This document shows positions 36,563-48,420 of a DNA stretch of 64,000 nt, in pieces; the stretch's first letter is position 1, and each line of letters starts with the position of its first letter. A program made the position numbers and the translations under genes. The stretch is from Rhabdophis nuchalis. Lineage: Eukaryota; Chordata; Lepidosauria; Squamata; Natricidae. Under the pieces are notes generated by a model that was not told the origin of the DNA, made no database searches, and saw only the letters and a program-made list of their open reading frames with translations. The stretch spans positions 83,763,375-83,827,374 of the forward strand of contig CM077644.1 in assembly GCA_039707465.1 (NCBI GenBank), written 5' to 3'.

Positions 36563-36695
36563 TCTTAATTAATTATTAATCATCCCTTAAAAAAATAAAA
36601 AAATAAAAAAAAATATGTTTAAAAATATGTTTTTAAACATATATATATATATATGTATGTTAGATTTTTAAGGGATGATGAATAATTAATTAAGA

Positions 36696-36742
36696 GACCA
36701 GTATGGATCCATTTCGGGCTTCTTAGCCCTCTTCAGCTGGCC
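36696..36742 (-). ncRNA. Type I hammerhead ribozyme, subfamily B minus copy
   Basis: Minus strand: GGCCAG, CTGAAGA, stem II GGGCT-AAGA-AGCCC, GAA, ATGGATCCAT, then A at position 17 and CTGGTC. The cleavage-site base is A instead of C; hammerheads accept A, C or U there. Confidence 0.88.
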
Positions 36743-37018
36743 ATACTTCTCTACAGGGATTTGAACCGGTGCTCTTCAGCACATGAGGCATGTCTCTCTA
36801 TGCCTTGAGTTAACCAGCTTCCCTGATTACATCATCCTTTTTACAGGACTTTATTGATGAGCGAATATTTTTTACAGCTCCTGTTTGTTAGGCCTATTTT
36901 TAAGGGAGGAGACAAACGTGTCATCCTTCTCTGCCCTTCGACTCAACCTAGAGATCATCCAGAGACCTATTAAGATTGCTGCTGTCTTTTTAGATATGTG
37001 TTAGATTTTTAAGGGATG

Positions 37019-37064
37019 ATTAATAATTAATTAATTAATTAATTAATTAATTAATTAATTCCAA
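37019..37064. repeat. (TTAA)n microsatellite
   Basis: About 11 units inside the minus-oriented satellite relative; it grew from the TTAATTAATT stretch that follows the ribozyme in this subfamily. Confidence 0.93.
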
Positions 37065-37116
37065 TTAATCTCTAGGTTGAGTCGAAGGGCAGAGAAGGAT
37101 GACAAGTTTGTCTCCT

Positions 37117-37438
37117 CCTATCTTCTGGAGTGTTGGCTATTCCTGCCAGCTTGGTGTCGTCTGCAAATTTGATGAGTTCCCCATTTATCCCCTCATCCAA
37201 ATCGTTGATGAAGATGTTAAAGAGTACTGGGCCTAAAACAGAGCCTTGGGGGACTCCACTGCATACTTCCTTCCATGTAGATGCAGTTCCATTGAGGACT
37301 ACACGTTGAGTGCGGTTGGTCAGCCAGTTGCGAATCCATTTGGTGGTGGTGCTGTCTAACCCACAATTTTCTACTTTATCTAATAGTAGGTTATGGTCTA
37401 CTTTATCAAATGCCTTACTGAAGTCCAGGTAAATAGTT
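37117..37438 (-). pseudogene. CR1 LINE reverse transcriptase fragment
   Basis: On the minus strand one open frame runs through the CR1 palm: [57 protein letters not shown] and the catalytic [19 protein letters not shown]. It has no stop within the fragment, but it is cut at both sides, joining satellite DNA at 37116/37117 and an L2 tail on the right. Confidence 0.92.
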
Positions 37439-37444
37439 GATCAA

Positions 37445-37640
37445 AGTTTTAATTTGGGGGTTTTAATTATGTTTTAGCGCAGGGTTGGGTTTAATATAGT
37501 TTTAATGAGTCTTTGTATTTTGTATATTTGTATATCTGTATTTTTAATTTTCCTGTGCGCTGCCCCGGGTCCCTTTGTGGGAGATGGGCGCGGGATATAA
37601 ATATGAAAAATAAAATAAAATAAATAAATAAAATAAATAA
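37445..37640 (+). mobile_element. L2-clade LINE 3' UTR and tail
   Basis: CCTGTGCGCTGCCCCGGGTC followed by GAGATGGGCGCGGGATATAA and an (AATAA)n tail matches, in plus orientation, the 3' ends at 10443, 22056 and 49128. Confidence 0.82.
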
Positions 37641-38717
37641 ACCTGTTTTACGCAAATAATTAAAAAATGTCTTTGTTAAAACACTCCGCTGAACAAAAAG
37701 GCCTAATGAAATGGCAGTGTAGGCAATCAAGTATTTATAAAGTACAATAAAGTAATATTAATGCAGTTTATGATTTTTAAAATATATTCAAACAGATGTG
37801 TGATTTCCAGAAGAAATATTAAACATATTTAAGGTTCCGATTTTCCTTTTGTTGAATTGATTTAAAAAAAAACAACAACACGTGGGAAATATTATATTCA
37901 GTTCTGTCTTCAAAAGATGCCATCTAAACATCACTAAATTTCTAACACTAACTCTTGCATGGACTTTTCCCATTAAGCTATGCTTACTCCCTTATAATCT
38001 AAGATTTCATTAAAAAAAAAAAGCCCTTCATCTAAAAGCAAATGAAAAGTAGATCAGCTCTACCTTGAAAAGGACCAAATTTCACACTGCATAAACTTTA
38101 GATATTCTACTGTTTTTTAATGGGTTTCCTCTGAAATGTTATTAGATACTTAAAAAAAAAAAGACCTCACTATCTTTTCTACGATTCAGTATGACTTTCT
38201 TTCTGAATGTCATTCAGCATCCAGTTGTCCTATCGTAGAATGTGCTTAAGGGAATGGATCTGCAGGGTGAATTTTTAATTGGATCTGCAAAACTCAGTTT
38301 AAAAATAGGGATGGGTAGATCTGGGTTTTCATCAGAGCCTTGTTAAAAGGGGTGGGGGAGAGGGAGATATTCCCTGCACTGTCACTTTGCAATCAAATAA
38401 AAATAGTTAGTTTCTCCCCTAACCAGAATATTTCATCACTTTACCTCTCTATTCTTATATTAATAATGCATCTCTTTATGTAGTTTTCTCTAAACCATAT
38501 AGTAGTACAACATGGGCTACTGAAGAGCAGCAGGTAAGTGGCCATTTCTAACACATCTATAGTGTTGCATTGGACTAAAGGAGACTTAAGCTTCTTTTTT
38601 TTAATTACCTATGAGAAAATTGGATTTGATTTTCAAGCATCGTGTGGTACTCAACATAGAAAGGATAGCAGTGGATGACTAATTTTGGTTACACTTTATA
38701 GTGTTATACTTAAGGAA
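37641..38717. other. No feature recognised
   Basis: AT-rich DNA with short A-runs; nothing supported. Confidence 0.5.
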
Positions 38718-39036
38718 AAGGTAAAGGTTCCCCTCACACCTATGTGCTAGTCATTCCTGACTCTACTGGGCGGTGCTCATCTCTGTTTCAAAGCCAAAGA
38801 GCCAGCGCTGTCCGAAGACATCTCCGTGGCCATGTCACCGGCATGACTAAACACCGAAGATTCCCTTCCCACTAAAGCTGGCTCCTATTTTTCTACTTGC
38901 ATTTTTACATGCTTTCGAACTGCTAGGTTGGCAGAAGCTCACTCCATTACGTGGTGCTAGGGATTCAAACCACCAAACTGCCAACCTTTCTGATTGACAA
39001 GCTCAGCATCTTAGCCACTGAGCCACCATGTCCCTG
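38718..39036 (-). mobile_element. tRNA-derived SINE, about 320 bp (snake type)
   Basis: Same family as 6065-6415 (CCAAAGAGCCAGCGCTGTCC, GGCATGACTAAAC, AGGGATTCAAACC as the reversed B box, and GCTCAGCATCTTAGCCACTG as the head). Confidence 0.85.
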
Positions 39037-42000
39037 TATTATATATAGATGATTCTATATAATATAAGTATTGAATATCCCTTTAGACTAGTCTGAGTTT
39101 TATCATAAACCAAGGATTGAAGGTGATTTAAAATCTTCCTGGAAGATCTTTTCTTACAAGGGTTTTCCAGTAAAAGATAATTAAAATAGGCTGCCATCAT
39201 TCCGGCACCTCTGAACAATCCATAGTTTGTGCAGATGGGTAGTTCTTAGCCATATGGAACAAGCTTGTTCCAAAACTAACTTCAGGAAATAGAAAAATGT
39301 TTTGGAATCTTCTTGGATAAAATCCAGAAATGAACAAATGAACAAAATTTGAGCCAACCTGCACAATTGTGCATTCTTATCTGTGGGGAAGGTTTTAATG
39401 AGAAATCCCTATTTAACAACAATGAAACCCAAGCTAAATAACTTAAAAGCAGTGTATTGTGAAAAGAGAAATATTGGGACAGTTAGAGAAGCCAAGAATA
39501 CACAGAGAGAATTCCAACTCAAACCATTATTAAATGTCATAATGGAACAGAGGCTATAAGACAGTCATATTTAATTCTCACTCTGAAAGAATATGAAAGA
39601 ACTAGAAAGGAGCAAAAGATATCACCTATTTTTTCATCATGTCCCTTACCTCACCTGCACACACTTAAATGGTAAAGATGTGTTTGCCAATATATTATAT
39701 CAAACACACTTTTTGACTTCAGCTTCCAGAACAGACAGAAGAATTTGCAAGCTTATTTGATTGTTGTCCTCTTCCCCTTAGAATGGAGCCACAAGCTATC
39801 AGAAAGGAGTATGCCTTTTGTTAAGCAATTAGAGCAGAGAGATACAGATGTTACATTATGTCATGCCCCATGGCAGTTTTCACATGACTTCCACCCACTC
39901 TCCACCTTGGAGGTGAAGAATTCCTCTAACTTCTCAATATCCTTACTTGCAACCACTGAATGGCAAAATCTGGATAGTTCTTAAGGTGAATGTACTGTAT
40001 TGCATATCTAAAATGTGAATGTCTATTATTTCAATTCCTAGTAGAGAATTTGAACCCCATAGCATAACACCTGGCTACTCACATTTGAGGACTCAGAATA
40101 AGGATGAAACCAGTTATCTGGAAGGCAACTGAATTTAATCACAACGTGCCTTTGAATTAACCAGAGGCCTATTTATAAAATTGCCATAAATAGGCATCTA
40201 TGACTGCATCTTTCTTTCATTCAACATTATTAGAGTCAGGAAGGAGAAGTAGCAGAAGAAAAAGAGCAATGTTTCTAAATCACCCTCTCTTTTTCTTTTT
40301 TTGGCACAGTTTTGTTATGTCAAGAAGTACAAATCTAGGCAATAAACCAAGATGCAGTCTTCTACTTAGACAATAATCCATTGTTTATATTTGAGAAGAA
40401 ACTTCATTTTACTTTCACAGGATCACTCTTGGAAATCAGAGCAAAGTCTAAGTGGCTTTGGCTTGATGATTGTATAATTTAGTTGTTAATCATGTGTACA
40501 CCTCTTAGTGCACTCCAGCTGTTTACCCTCCTTAATATCTATGGTGACCTTTAAAGTCTGTTCCCCCCCACCTCTATCTCAGATTACTAAGATCAATGTT
40601 CCTGTTATAGATATGTTGAGGAAACACATGTGTATACTTTTTCACATGGCCTAAAAAAAAACATCCATGAAGACAGTGATTTCAAACTTAACTTGAGAGA
40701 TGGGATAAACATACTTAAGAGAAATCAGCAGTGATCAAATATGTACTTCTTTTCAAGTGACATATATGTTTTTCTATTTACAAATAGATACATAATGCAA
40801 TACTGTCATTATAGGGTTGCAAAAGATGACATATCAGAAGATGACAAGAGAGGGTGGAAGTTTTGGTTGCCTCCTTTTTACCCTCTATCTATCCAGATGT
40901 TGGCAGCCCAGATTCTGTCATTCTACTAAGTAGACCAGAAGAAAGAAATAAACTCTACAGAAAGGCTGGATCTATTTTTATTGACATTGTCTATAATAAA
41001 ACCTGTAAAAGTTTCTACTGTTCTCCCTCCTCCTTCTTCATGGCTCAATGAATGGGGGTAGGGAGTTGGAGTGTCTGTCTGAGCCACTTCTGAATATCAG
41101 CTTGTTTTATATTTGAAAATTTCTTCAGTCCCTTTAGCTAGGTAATGGTTCCTGCATATGACCACCAAGAGCATCTTCCTTACTTTTCATAGATTTATTA
41201 GTGAGGGCCTCAACTAGACTAGATAAGGAAGATGTGACTTTTCTTCCTCTGTTGTCCCTGAGCCATTGTTTTAACAGGAATGGCATCTTGCTACCATCAA
41301 CATAACTTTGGTTAAGGCTCTGCATTATACCCTTTCTGCTACAAACATCAGATTTGAACCATAAAATAGCAGTACAGAAAAAGGTTGTGACATTGACCCT
41401 TTGTTCAGGTTTCCTGAGTTTTACTAGACTAGATACTAAATAGCAAACGATTTCAGTATAAGACCATTACTGCTGAATGCTGCTGCTCCCAACACATACA
41501 TAAAAATGATTGCAATAAAAAGGAATTTAAAAAACATATAGCAGCTTATCAATTTTGGAGCAGCAATTGAAAGGAATAATAAATTAGTTGTCTTATTGAT
41601 TCAGATTAAATCAATAAAAGGTATAAAAGCATTAAATATTGAGAATTGGGGCTCTCAAAGGAAAATGCCTAAAATTTTGAAGAGTATCATGAATGAATGG
41701 AGCTGTAACAATGTAATGCAGAATTTCTATCAACCTTGATTGAAAGATAGCAACAAAGACACCCCCAAAACTCCTGTATTGCCATCCAGATATGCTCCTT
41801 GTGTCTAGTCAAGGGCTGATATTGTGGGCTTGGTATTAATAGTGTTCTTAAACTTCTTATATTCATAATTTAAACAGCCCCCCCACAATCTGCACATATC
41901 AAAAGCACATTTCTACATACAAGATTGGAGAGATAACATTTGGATTTTCTCACTTAAAGTATACAGTTAAAAACTGAAAAACAATTTTAAGAATTTGTTG

Positions 42001-42814
42001 AGAGATCAGTCTGCCACATTGTTCTTTTACATTAACACTTTTATATAACAAAATGTGATAATCCTAGTGACTTTGAATTGTTTTAAAATCTATTTCATTG
42101 TGTATCTATTTACTTGGCCAAATTCAAAGGGCTATCTCATGTGTCATTAACTGTGGACAATCTGTTAATGATGTACTGCATCGTTATTTTCCTTTCATGT
42201 TTTATCTTTATTCTGAAGAAACAGAATTGTTTAGTTTGTCAGGTTAACTAGAATGAAATTCACAAACTACAATTATAAAATCCCCACATGTTGTAGGGCA
42301 AAAAAGCATAACTGTACAATATTTATATACATAACTGTAGCAGGAAAACCACCATGATAGATATTTATGCAATTATTATTTTTTTCTTTCTGGGATAAAG
42401 ATTCCACTCTAGGATTTTTTTAAAAACGGTTCTTCTCCCCCTCCTCCTCCCCACTCCCCTTCTGTAAAAAGCCTAGCAGGAGTATAGGGAGAGCAAAAGA
42501 AACAAAGGCATCTAATTCAGAGACATCACAAATACAGTAGTTTCTTTCCATCATCCTCAACCATTATTTCAGAATCATCAGCAACTTAAAATATCTTAAC
42601 TTAAAAAGTGATCTGCAGAACATGGGGCTATGGGATCTCCTGAAAAAATCTGTCTGATCTCTTAAAAAAAAGCCACTGGGATCTCCAGTACCTGCTACTG
42701 CTGAGATACCAACTTACTCAAGACTGATAGTAGAAAAGGAGTTGCTTTGGCACCGAGAGCCTATTTCTCAGTGGCTTCCTCCTTTATTTCTTCCATATTG
42801 CTAATTTATTACAG
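39037..42814. other. No feature recognised
   Basis: Nearly 3.8 kb of AT-rich, unique-looking DNA, the longest stretch here without a recognisable repeat. Small frames (39745-39984, 40741-40929, 41134-41325) show no domain. Confidence 0.45.
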
Positions 42815-42926
42815 CAGTATCTCCAAACTTTGGTGATTTTAAGATATATGGGTTCCAACTCCCAGAGTTCCCCAGCTACCTTGGGAGTTGATGTTCACAT
42901 ATGTTAATGTTGCCAAGCTTAAGAAA
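42815..42926. mobile_element. Palindromic hAT-type MITE, decayed
   Basis: CAGTATCTCCAAACTTTGG, then CCAACTCCCAGAGTTCCCCA and a reversed arm ending GTTGCCAAGC. Same family as the well-defined copy at 46574-46708. Confidence 0.65.
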
Positions 42927-43110
42927 CAACAACAACAACAACAAAAACCTACAAATATTTTGCTACCATCTAATTATTATCCACACTTTTGAAGTCCAGG
43001 AATAAAAGTCTTATCAGGCTTTGTTAAAGACAAACAAGAACCTAGCAAACCTCCTGTCCCTCTTGTCCCTAGAACAATTATCTCTATTGCTTTCCCTGTG
43101 TTTATACAAT

Positions 43111-43170
43111 GAAGGAAGGAAGGAAGGAAGGAAGGAAGGAAGGAAGGAAGGAAGGAAGGAAGGAAGGAAG
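43111..43170. repeat. (GGAA)n microsatellite
   Basis: About 15 pure GAAG units. Confidence 0.96.
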
Positions 43171-43215
43171 CTTTCTGCAAAGAAATATTTTTTTAAAAAA
43201 ATAACACCTAGTAAG

Positions 43216-43565
43216 GCAAAGGTAAAGGTTTCCTTCGCATATATGTGCTAGTCATTCCCACCTCTAGGGGGCAGTGTTCAACTCCGTTTCAAAGCCAAAG
43301 AGTCAGCGTTCTACGAAGACATATCCATGGTCATGTGGCCAGCATGACTAAATACCGAAGGCACACAGAACACTGTTACCTTCCTAACAAAAATGGTTCC
43401 TATTTTTCTACTTTCATTTTTACATGCCTTCGAACTGCTAGGTTGGCAGAAGCTGGGACAAGTAATGGAGCTCACTCTGTTAAATGGTACTAGGGATTCG
43501 AACCACCAAACTGCCGACCTTTCTGATCAACAAGCTCAGCGTGTTAGCCACTGAGCCACAACATC
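43216..43565 (-). mobile_element. tRNA-derived SINE, about 350 bp (snake type)
   Basis: Same family as 6065-6415 and 38718-39036, with the reversed B box GGGATTCGAACC near 43493 and the head CTCAGCGTGTTAGCCACTGA. The most complete copy of the three. Confidence 0.86.
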
Positions 43566-43789
43566 CCACCTAGTAGATCATTGAAATGTGTAAGACATTC
43601 CTGTTTGCTCCAACCAGTCAATTTCTTCTGAAAATGTCTGCAGAGAAAATGAAATAAGGAAAATCTTCTACTATATTAGTATTCATACAAACAATTGTCC
43701 TGGTTTATCTTCCTGCCTTCCTTCCCATTCTTCCTTTGGAGAGAATTGTTATTAAGAGGATTAATCCCCACTTATCTTTTTTTTCAAAT

Positions 43790-43990
43790 AATAGACTGAA
43801 GTCCTTATTGTTCCTCTGGAACAGCTTGCCTCCAGAAGTCGTGAATGCCCCAACCCTGGAAGTCTTCAAAAAGATGTTAGATAGCCATTTGTCTGAAATG
43901 GTATAGGGCTCCTGCCCATGCAGGGGGTTGGACTAGAAGACCTACAAAGTCCCTTCCAACTCTGCTATTGTATTGTATTGTATTGTACCT
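43790..43990 (+). pseudogene. CR1 LINE 3' end with (TATTG)n tail
   Basis: A short frame encodes WNSLPPEVVNAPTLEVFKKM and DSHLSEMV, then the CR1 3' UTR GCAGGGGGTTGGACTAGAAG and CCCTTCCAACTCTGCTATTG with TATTG repeats at the very end. Heavily 5'-truncated. Confidence 0.9.
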
Positions 43991-45368
43991 ATGCCTAGAG
44001 TGATAGGCTTTGATAGCCTCTGACTACAATTTAGCAAAAAATAATAATAATATTTTTGACTCTACAAGATCAGAAACAATGGCTAGTACTCATTTCATTG
44101 TAACCAAGCATTGTAACTATCCAAAGATACAGGGAGACTAGTACAACACCGAGTACAGTGAATGGATTAGTATAGAAATCTGGTCTGTATTAGTTTGGTG
44201 TGTACTTCTTTGCTCTTTGGTACTGTCTGATTTCTCAATAGATTATTTTTAAAAAGGAGAACACCTGCATTGGAAAAATTCACAGCTGCTGTTCTACAGA
44301 TTGTTAATGTATTTTCCTCCAATGTACTTACCCCACCCCCTTCCATGCATTACATTACTACTCTCAATATGCAGTATTCTCTATACAATTTCCCTTTATA
44401 TATGCTTTATTTAAATGCAGCTTAGCCCTAGCATATGGTTTCGGCTTACGTAGCTTTCCCAAACGGTATGCTGATTTTTATGAACATGTCTAATGGAGAA
44501 TGATAGACAGCAGCACATTCCATTCATTATTGCCTTCTGTGCCACAGTAGAGTCTCCTTGGAAAGATTACGGCAATTTGTCACAAAAGAAACCCACGATC
44601 GCTGTCTTTTTACATCTCTAACCCTGTGTTGGCTAATTTGATTTGTTTCTCCTTCTGAGAGCTCATGCCACCACAGCACTGGGGAAGGATTTTTAAGTCA
44701 CCTGTAGCTCTGGAAAAGTGAGACAGATTGGCCACCAACTTCCTATCGCCTTGGATAGCAACTTCTATATTTCCACTTGTTCTTAGTTTTCTTTCTTTTT
44801 GCACAGGCAACAAACAAAGTAGTGAAGAGGAATGGATAGATATGGTCTAAGCTTATATGGCTTTTGGACTTTTTCAAGAAGAACCACAATCGTATAACAC
44901 TCATTTGCCCTCAAAAATAGCAGGGACACTCACATTCCTCTAAGTTGGACAAGTGATAAATTCTCTTATGTTGCTGACATAATAGGATCAGTGAAAATGC
45001 AATTGTGCTGTATTTATAGACAGCACTCTAGCCATGTTACTGACATATAGATGAGGCAGTTTTTCATACGGACCCCATTCATATGGAATAAACAAGAAAA
45101 CATACAATACCAGTGACAGCCAAATAGTTTTTCATGGAAGATTTATTTCAGTAAGTTTGAAAATAAATCTAGTTAATGGATCAAGTTAATTTCTCTTTTG
45201 GAATTTTTCAAATATAGCTAATTTTTTTTAACACAGTGGCACTTCCTAATTGGTCGGGCACGGGGGATCTCCAATATGGGGATCTGGATATCACTAAATT
45301 TGGCCCTTTGTGTTGTAATTTATAGCTCCTGAAATGTTTGAAAAATTAAAACTACCTTACTCTCTTAT
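43991..45368. other. No feature recognised
   Basis: AT-rich DNA. Nothing supported. Confidence 0.5.
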
Positions 45369-45674
45369 CAGTGGTGGGGTTCAATTTTTTTTTACTACCA
45401 GTTCTGTGGGTGTGGCTTGGTGGGCATGGCAAGGATTTGTGGGCATGGCTTGGTGGGCATGGCAGGGATACTGTAAAATCTCCCTTCGCACCAACTCCAG
45501 GGGAAGGATGCTATAAAATCCCCATTTCCTCCTGATCAGCTCAGGAGGCAGAGAATAGATGGGAGTAGGGACAGTCAGAGGTGGCATTTACCGGTTCTCT
45601 GAACTACTCTGAACTACTCCAAATTTCCGCTACCGGTTCTCCAGAACTGGTCAGAACCTGCTGAATACCACCTG
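45369..45674. mobile_element. Composite hAT-type element containing a 98-bp MITE
   Basis: It starts CAGTGGTGGGGTTCAA, has direct TGGGCATGGCTTGGTG repeats, and from 45577 contains CAGAGGTGGCATTTACCGG to AATACCACCTG, a palindromic MITE. The same composite occurs reversed at 63640-63880, so the fusion is a real element and not a chance insertion. I could not see a convincing target duplication here. Confidence 0.65.
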
Positions 45675-46565
45675 TATCCCTATTGGTTATTCAGTTGAAC
45701 TGGGTATTATTTCAGGCATATACAGAAGGAGGGAAATGTAGCTTTCAGCCTTGCCTTGAGCTTGAAGGAAGAATGTGCAGATGAGGGACATGTCCACACT
45801 GCTCCTTTATGTTGCTCCTGACCTGTGTTTAAACCTGATAAGAAAATCCTGTTTGGATCAAGATAATTTGGTGGGGCTTTCATGATAGTCAAAATGCACC
45901 ATACCATGTCTGAACAATTTCCTTCTCCTTCTTAATTTTCTGTTTTAGGAAAACAATCTTCAATTGTTTTGCTCTGTGATCACACTAAGCATATATTCTT
46001 TTTCTCTTTCTGCACAATGTATATTAAAAATATGCACCCATGAAATTAGATTAAATTTTATTAAATATAAAGTTAAAACATCAAATGCATGTCTGTGCAG
46101 GAAGGGCAACTAGGTTTAAAATAATACCCCTTTACTGCATTTGGCCTGATTTTCCACTCATAGTGATTATTATACTTGTCTGATATGCAGAATGTCTCTT
46201 ATTTAGAAAGCAACAGGTATGTTTTTGAAGTCACCGTCTCCTGTTTTTTGCTCCCACAGCTAGCTTACTTGTCTGGTGTTTTTGTTTTTTAATAAGCCTA
46301 CCAGTGCAGTATTTCAATAATTTACAATCATTTGCACTAGTGGGCTTTAAAAAAAAGCCCAATAGAAAGGTAGATATCTCAAGAAAATAAACACAGTAAC
46401 TAAAGACACATTTTGTGTCAGGTTTTAAACCTTGGATTTGCTGCACCTTAACCAAGTGTTTCCTTGTTATGCTAGTATGAACAAGCTGCAGCTGATATTA
46501 TTCAGAAAAATATGTTGAAGGGTCAGTCCAGCCTCTGTAAAGTAGCCATTCAAAGTGCAGGATTG
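45675..46565. other. No feature recognised
   Basis: AT-rich DNA with no supported feature. Confidence 0.5.
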
Positions 46566-46573
46566 GGCTAGAT

Positions 46574-46708
46574 CACTGTTTCTCAACTTTGGTAACTTTA
46601 AAGCGTGTGGACTTCAACTCCCAGAATTCTCCAGATAGTATGGCTGACTGGGGAATTCTGGGAGTTGAGGTTCACATGCATTAAAGTTGCCAAGGTTGAG
46701 AGACACTG
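46574..46708. mobile_element. Palindromic hAT-type MITE, 135 bp, perfect 8-bp TSD
   Basis: The two halves are near-perfect inverted copies (CTCAACTTTGGTAACTTTAA and TTAAAGTTGCCAAGGTTGAG; CCAGAATTCT and AGAATTCTGG-type core). It is flanked by GGCTAGAT on both sides (46566-46573 and 46709-46716), an exact 8-bp duplication. Confidence 0.88.
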
Positions 46709-46716
46709 GGCTAGAT

Positions 46717-47627
46717 GAATGTGAAGTATATCAGACAAACCGAGCAGTAGCATTTGAGTGATGGAAGCAAGAAAAACACATTTGCAGGGGGTCAGCACAG
46801 AGTGTTTTTCATTCCTGCCCTCCAAAATAGGTTGCTGGCTCCTACTGACAAAGAGAGTAATCTAGAAGCATGAAGCCTGGGGAAAGATGAAGACAAAGAA
46901 AAGGCAAGGACTTTAGGAGGTGCTTAGTTGAGCCTCTCAGATCAGATGACGAAGAGTGGTAGGCTAACATTCCCTATCCCTGATTTAGAACAAGAATAAA
47001 ATATTAGAGCTCAAAGGAAAGGGTTTTTACTGCGTTGTATTGCTACACTGATATTCTGAGGGTTGTTTTTTTGTTTTGTTTTTAAACCCCTAGTGAAATA
47101 AGGAGTCCTTCAGCTCCAGTCCCAGTGGTTGTTTTACAAAGATGTATCTTTACCCTAAGCCAGCTGTGAAGAAATACTATGTTCTTGAAAAGCCTATTTT
47201 GATTTTTCCCATGATCCTATTATCTTTCCCTTGTTGGCGTTTTTTGGTGATGGTCCACTGGGTTTCACTCTGATTTGCATCTTCTGAAATCTCTTCACTG
47301 TTTAACTTCTCCCACTTCTTGTTCTCCTAGCTTCTGCTTGCTTTATTTTTATTTTGCTGCTATGTCCCCTGTTGTTTAGATTCTCCTAGCTGTTCTTTTC
47401 CATTTTTTTGGTCTCTGTGCTATTTGTGGTATTTGTTACACATCTCCTACTGTTTAACTTCCTTTAACAGTTGCTTTGCTACTCCCGACCCTCACTCCTT
47501 TGACTGTGTCGATAAACGTTTTTTTTCTATTCTGCTTTCTGAAAGTGTCTCTGCACTCCACTTTTCTCATGGTTCCAGAGGTGAAATAGAAACAGGTCTA
47601 AGGTGACTAAGCAGAAATTTCTTGACA
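46717..47627. other. No feature recognised
   Basis: AT-rich DNA, pyrimidine-rich around 47280-47530. No gene supported. Confidence 0.5.
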
Positions 47628-47635
47628 GTTAGAAC

Positions 47636-47811
47636 CAGTGGTGGGTTTCAATTTTTTTAGAACCTACTCTGTAGGTGTGGCCTATTTTGTGGGCGTGGTT
47701 TGGCAGTCATGTGACAGAGTGGGAGTGGCCACCTTTTAAAATGTGGTGAAACTCATTTAATAACGCTCTTGCTTAGCAACCAAAATTTTGGACACAATTG
47801 TGATGATAAAT

Positions 47812-47883
<72 letters not shown>

Positions 47884-48066
47884 TCCTTTCCTTTCCTTTC
47901 CTTTCTTCCTTCCTTCCTTTCCTTTCCTTTCCTTCCCGTTGAGTCACTGGCAGCGGCGGGCCAGATTTACTTCCAGGTCCGCCGGTGGAACCCCCTCTCA
48001 CCGGTTCTCTAAATTTCACCAACCGGCTCTCGCGAGTAGGTGCGAGCCTGCAGAAACCCACCACTG
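47636..48066. mobile_element. hAT-type non-autonomous element, 431 bp, perfect TIR and TSD
   Basis: Terminal inverted repeats CAGTGGTGGGTTT and AAACCCACCACTG are perfect. GTTAGAAC flanks both ends (47628-47635 and 48067-48074), an exact 8-bp duplication. It carries a long internal (TTTC)n microsatellite and no transposase. The clean ends suggest a fairly recent insertion. Confidence 0.92.
47811..47935. repeat. (TTTC)n microsatellite inside the hAT element
   Basis: About 18 pure TTTC units grading into TTTCC and TTCC repeats. Creates false frames on both strands. Confidence 0.96.
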
Positions 48067-48079
48067 GTTAGAACAATTA

Positions 48080-48245
48080 ATTAGTGGAACAACTTGCCTC
48101 CAGAAGTTGTGAATGCTCCAACACTGGGCAGTTTTTAAAAAGATATTGTCTGAAGTGGTATAGGGTTTCCTGCCTGAGCAGGGGGTTGTATTAGAAGACC
48201 TCCAAGGTCCCTTCCAACTATGTTATTCTGTTCTATTTTATTTGA
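48080..48245 (+). pseudogene. CR1 LINE 3' end
   Basis: CR1 C-terminal coding trace (CCTCCAGAAGTTGTGAATGC) and the 3' UTR GACCTCCAAGGTCCCTTCCA with an ATTCTGTTCTATTTTATTT tail. It starts 5 bases after the target duplication of the hAT element. Confidence 0.86.
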
Positions 48246-48289
48246 TATGTCAGGAGCAAATGATCAGAATCATATGTTAACTTCCAGTT

Positions 48290-48420
48290 AAAATGTCTGT
48301 GGAGATTCTGAGTCATGCAGGTCTGAAGAAGCCTCCTGGATGAGAAGTGAAATATCTTAAAAGAAAACAAGTAACTCCAGTTGCCTCTTGAAAAAGCATC
48401 TTTGGGATTTCCAATTGATT
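48290..48420 (+). repeat. Possible Penelope-like element terminal repeat with hammerhead-like motif
   Basis: CTGAAGA (48323-48329) is followed by an extra A, a decayed hairpin GCCTCC-TGGATG-AGAAGT, then GAAA (48349-48352). The order is that of a hammerhead core, with stem II only partly pairing. The upstream phrase GTGGAGATTCT recurs at 49094, beside the Penelope-like coding remnant. From memory, similar motifs end in GAAACGTC in fish and reptile repeats linked to Penelope-like elements. Confidence 0.4.

Larger units (their letters stand above)
36014..36590 (+). repeat. Subfamily B ribozyme units, plus orientation (two direct copies)
   Basis: Two direct copies at a 344-bp period (ribozymes at 36172 and 36516) share the head-ribozyme-tail plan of the main satellite but differ throughout. 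The second is truncated into an A-rich stretch after 36590. The tail contains a run of eight T near 36246, which would stop pol III about 28 nt past the ribozyme. Confidence 0.88.
36660..37116 (-). repeat. Subfamily B ribozyme unit, minus orientation, with inverted end
   Basis: One unit in reverse orientation to the previous two: ribozyme at 36696-36742, tRNA-like head to about 36830, and tail segment GGGAGGAGACAAACGTGTCA near 36905. After a (TTAA)n tract it ends with an inverted tail copy at about 37067-37116 (TCTCTAGGTTGAGTCGAAGG...). An A-rich and (TA)n spacer separates it from the plus-orientation copies. Confidence 0.85.
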
